From JALEFZ01 sp039820545 (lineage in GTDB: Bacteria; Bacteroidota; Bacteroidia; J057), in contig JBCBPW010000014.1 of assembly GCA_039820545.1 (NCBI GenBank), positions 1 to 64,000 of the forward strand: a stretch of 64,000 nucleotides of DNA, read 5' to 3'. The notes under the pieces were generated by a model. That model did not search any database. It was given only the letters and a program-made list of their open reading frames with translations, and was not told the origin of the DNA. Positions 61,516-64,000 of this stretch are shown here, piece after piece (the first letter of the stretch is position 1; each line of letters opens with the position of its first letter). The translations under genes were made by a program, and so were the position numbers.

Positions 61516-61541
61516 TTCGTTTAGCTATTTATAGCCTTCAA

Positions 61542-61784
61542 CTATTTCTTCATCAGCCGTCCAAACAGCCCTTTTTTCATTGGTTCGATCTCAAATCCTG
61601 CATTTTTCACCACTTCCATGATGGCTTGTTCTGAGAGTTGATCCGACGACGTCACGGTCAGGATCTTCTTGGGATTGTCGGTATCGACCTTCCACTCCTG
61701 GATTCCTTCTGCCGCATCCATAAAAGGCGTCACTTTGGCGATACAGCCGCCACAGTTGATATTGGTTTTAAATGTATGTGTCAT
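61542..61784 (-). CDS. Heavy-metal-associated (CopZ-like) domain protein
   Basis: 80 residues with a ferredoxin-like HMA fold. The metal site is NCGGC (Cys11, Cys14) in FKTNINCGGCIAKVTPFMD; most CopZ proteins have MxCxxC. A basic tail (KKGLFGRLMKK) follows the domain. It probably carries Cu(I) or a similar ion in the cytoplasm. It is 11 bases downstream of the CPXCG gene and likely cotranscribed with it. No copper ATPase gene is near. Confidence 0.88.
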   Translation of the reverse strand: MTHTFKTNINCGGCIAKVTPFMDAAEGIQEWKVDTDNPKKILTVTSSDQLSEQAIMEVVKNAGFEIEPMKKGLFGRLMKK

Positions 61785-61795
61785 ACGCTTCTTTG

Positions 61796-61981
61796 TTATT
61801 GCTCGATGCTTCGGGCGTCAAAATATACGACTTCATTTTCTTCTATTTTGTATTCCGCTTCGATCGGATTGCAACATACCTCACAGTCTTCGATCAAGAT
61901 CTGGTGGGGCACACTGAAATCCAAGATGAAAGAAATATTTTGCCAGCAATAGGGACAAATGAAAAAATACTCGTCAGTCAT
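61796..61981 (-). CDS. CPXCG-motif Cys-rich protein
   Basis: 61 residues from the ATG at 61981. Two paired Cys motifs, ICPYCW (Cys9, Cys12) and DCEVCC (Cys33, Cys36, Cys37), suggest a zinc-ribbon-like metal site. The family is the small CPXCG motif proteins of unknown function; the second pair is C-x-x-C-C. It is the first gene of a pair with the HMA protein. Confidence 0.85.
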   Translation of the reverse strand: MTDEYFFICPYCWQNISFILDFSVPHQILIEDCEVCCNPIEAEYKIEENEVVYFDARSIEQ

Positions 61982-62063
61982 TCGTTTTTTTCTTCCATAA
62001 CCATTCACAGTACAAAAGGTTGAAGATAGATACTTTCGGATTGGTAAGAATCCGTCTACGCTT

Positions 62064-63029
62064 TTACTTCTGACCTAAAAATGCTTCTGCCGTCTTTTCT
62101 ATCACCGCATCAAAATTATCATACGTAAAACCATATTGTTGGATTTTACTTCCATCAAAGTCTCTTCCTCTTCTAATACTTTTTACTCCTTGGACAGTAA
62201 TACCTGATGCTTTGCCTGAGATCCGTCCCCACAACTCACTGAAAAAGGCAGCGACAATCGCCACATTCGGGTCTATCTTCATCGAAGGCGCATTCTTGCC
62301 GAGATGCTGCGCGATTAATTGGAGAACGTCATACAAGGACCTGTTTTCACTGACAAGGATATGGCGCTCGCCTGCGGGAACCGATTGTTCCAGGAGCAAG
62401 ACTACCGCTCGTGCGACATCCTCTACACCGACCCAACCCGTAGATCCTTGGGTGTAAAACCGCAAACCATTTGCGACAGATGAAAACATCTGGCCAGTCC
62501 CTGATTCCCAATCGTCTGTAGGACCGATGATCGTCCCTGGGTTGACCATACAGGCATTCAATCCTTCTGCAATGCCACGATACACTTCTATTTCTGCGAG
62601 AAATTTGCTTTCTGCATAGTGAGAAATTGAGGCTTCCTTTCGCGGGCTATCCTCATCGATCATCCCCTCTGCCGCATCCCCCAAAGTTGCAATAGAACTC
62701 ACATGGATCATTTTTTCTACCCCCATTTCCAGACATACATCCACAATGGTAGCTGTTCCTTTGACATTTACCTGGAGAAGTTGGGCCTTGTCTCTGGCCT
62801 GAAAACTCACGAAAGCCGCATTGTGAATCACAGTATCGACTCCCTGCATAGCTTGTTTGACAGCCAGTAGATCCTGAATGTCTCCTTCGTATACTTCCAC
62901 CAAATCTCTCCATGGGAGATCCCTTTTGTCAGGGTTTCTGACAAGGACCCTTACAGGCAAATCTTTATTGAGGAGATGTTGCAAAATGTGGTTGCCCAAA
63001 AATCCCGTGGCTCCAGTAAGAAGGATCAT
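62064..63029 (-). CDS. NAD-dependent epimerase/dehydratase family protein
   Basis: 321 residues: an extended-SDR Rossmann motif TGATGFLGNHIL (residues 5-16), DTVIHNAAFVSF, and the catalytic HYAESKFLAE (YxxxK). MVNPGTIIGPTDD and GWVGVEDVARAVV follow. It resembles the dihydroflavonol-4-reductase-like and HpnA-like group, with the reaction unknown. It is divergent from the arginase-like gene, 51 bases apart. Confidence 0.92.
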   Translation of the reverse strand: MILLTGATGFLGNHILQHLLNKDLPVRVLVRNPDKRDLPWRDLVEVYEGDIQDLLAVKQAMQGVDTVIHNAAFVSFQARDKAQLLQVNVKGTATIVDVCLEMGVEKMIHVSSIATLGDAAEGMIDEDSPRKEASISHYAESKFLAEIEVYRGIAEGLNACMVNPGTIIGPTDDWESGTGQMFSSVANGLRFYTQGSTGWVGVEDVARAVVLLLEQSVPAGERHILVSENRSLYDVLQLIAQHLGKNAPSMKIDPNVAIVAAFFSELWGRISGKASGITVQGVKSIRRGRDFDGSKIQQYGFTYDNFDAVIEKTAEAFLGQK

Positions 63030-63080
63030 TTGATTTTGTGTAATTTCGTTTTCCAGTCATCAAAACTAATAAAGTATCCG

Positions 63081-64000
63081 ATGGATTTATCGGTTTTTTT
63101 TGAGCCCATTACATTTGAGGAGGAGCCTATTCCCAAGTGGGAGCCCTTTATTCCTACCTACCTTGAGACTTTCCCGCATTGGCAGGAGGCTGACATCATC
63201 CTGATCGGGCTAGGTCGCGCCAACCAACTCCATCCCTATCTAGGCGCTTGGAAGATCCGACATCAATTGTCTCGTTTGAGTAAGCCTTCAGAATCGATGA
63301 AAGTGGTAGATTTGGGAAACTTGAAATTGACGGAGAATATAGAATCCTATCCTGATATTATCACTTATGTACAGAAGGAACTCTTGCTCGCTCAGAAAAC
63401 GGTCATCTGGCTAGGGGGAGAAATGGACAGGCTAAGTCCTATCGGAGCAGGCTTTGAGGGAATCACAGAAGCACTGGAATATGTATCAATCGGCCCCCGC
63501 TTTCATCTAGCCACCACACCCTATCAAACGGGTTATCATCGAGAATTGCTTCGTCATGCGCAAGTTCCCTTGTTCAATTTTACCCATCTGGGGCATCAAG
63601 CTTATTATGTGCATCAGGCTGAGAAGGAATTCATGGAAGAATCGCACTTCCTATATTACAGATATGGTGAATTGGCGAGCAAACCTCAGTTGGCCGAACC
63701 TACGCTGCGGATGGCTGACATGGTGCATATAGATATGGCATCGGTACAGGCGAGTGTAGCAGGAGCGACTGAATTAGCACCGCCCAGTGGATTTACAGCC
63801 TCGCAGATTTGCCAATTGGCACGCTATGCAGGTCTGGGGTATCAGTTGCGGTCGCTCTCGCTGACAGGCTATGAGCCCTACATGGACCAGATGAGCCATA
63901 CTTCCAAGCTAGGCGCAATGATCACGTGGTATATGATCGAAGGATTTTATGCGCGTTGGGATGATTACCCGCAAGACAATCGCCGAAACCTGCGCAAATA
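63081..64000 (+). CDS. Arginase-fold (formimidoylglutamase-like) protein, 3' partial
   Basis: 306 residues are visible from the ATG at 63081 and the frame runs off the right edge. GLGRANQLHPYLGAWKIRHQLSRLS and the late PPSGFTASQICQLARYAGL with WYMIEGFYARWDDYPQD match the ureohydrolase (arginase/agmatinase/formimidoylglutamase) fold of this phylum. The metal ligands look lost: GGEMD stands where GG-H-D is usual, the middle DxHxD site has no equivalent, and the third site reads HIDMASVQAS in place of DxDxxD. It is probably catalytically dead or altered. Confidence 0.8.
   Translation, partial: MDLSVFFEPITFEEEPIPKWEPFIPTYLETFPHWQEADIILIGLGRANQLHPYLGAWKIRHQLSRLSKPSESMKVVDLGNLKLTENIESYPDIITYVQKELLLAQKTVIWLGGEMDRLSPIGAGFEGITEALEYVSIGPRFHLATTPYQTGYHRELLRHAQVPLFNFTHLGHQAYYVHQAEKEFMEESHFLYYRYGELASKPQLAEPTLRMADMVHIDMASVQASVAGATELAPPSGFTASQICQLARYAGLGYQLRSLSLTGYEPYMDQMSHTSKLGAMITWYMIEGFYARWDDYPQDNRRNLRK

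Noticed and set aside
1..64000. CRISPR arrays, insertion sequences, prophage, rRNA
   Set aside because: I found no regularly spaced direct repeats, transposase, integrase or phage structural genes, and no rRNA-like sequence.

Overview
The window is a 64 kb piece of a Bacteroidota chromosome at roughly mid-40s GC. The case rests on several features: C-terminal type IX secretion (T9SS type A) sorting domains on four secreted proteins, two carboxypeptidase-regulatory-domain TonB receptors, an ECF sigma/FecR/STN-receptor relay, TAnnTTTG-type promoter boxes, a CcmF of about 1040 residues, and families common in this phylum (TIGR02757, choice-of-anchor V, SBBP repeats). The gene style fits gliding or marine Saprospiria- or Cytophagia-like bacteria; I cannot place it more finely. 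I see no phage, insertion sequence, CRISPR array, rRNA or tRNA gene.

Layout. 1-13 kb holds housekeeping and accessory genes: nicotinate phosphoribosyltransferase, a choice-of-anchor V secreted protein with a CX3CH motif, TIGR02757, a PrsW-type membrane protease, a secreted PQQ-type sugar dehydrogenase, a VOC protein, a BtuC/BtuF-like metal-complex uptake pair and an SDR. 13-25 kb holds inorganic pyrophosphatase, an outer-membrane protein, a secreted vanadium-haloperoxidase-like enzyme, the receptor/FecR/sigma operon, a di-heme peroxidase lipoprotein and a protein joining two cold-shock domains to a DUF3825 domain. 25-31 kb is a cytochrome c maturation cluster, ccmB-ccmC-ccmD-ccmE-ccmF, whose CcmE carries Cys in place of the usual heme-binding His. 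31-37 kb has a TPR histidine kinase with a NarL-type regulator, followed by an SBBP beta-propeller T9SS protein.

38.5-48.8 kb is an acyl-CoA catabolic block on the minus strand: long acyl-CoA dehydrogenase, AMP-ligase, acyl-CoA dehydrogenase overlapping an aminoglycoside-phosphotransferase-like kinase, two SDRs and a saccharopine-dehydrogenase-like reductase. A divergent acyl-ACP thioesterase lies beside it. The kinase plus dehydrogenase pair matches the logic of 4-hydroxyacyl-CoA breakdown (LvaA/LvaC, ACAD10/11). 48.8-53 kb has two DUF805 paralogues bracketing a hydrolase and a LytS/LytTR two-component pair. 53-64 kb contains a TonB receptor with an 18-bp perfect palindrome on its start region, a small membrane protein with its own terminator, a candidate structured RNA, NADAR, a peroxiredoxin-thioredoxin-DUF6952 operon, a COG2509 flavoprotein, small Cys-rich metal proteins, and an arginase-fold protein (cut by the window edge) that has lost most metal ligands.

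Between genes, many 3' ends carry perfect stem-loops, some overlapping the stop codon. A degenerate dispersed repeat (core resembling TAGACCATGTTTGRMACTTC) recurs right after stop codons at four sites, with a fifth partial copy.
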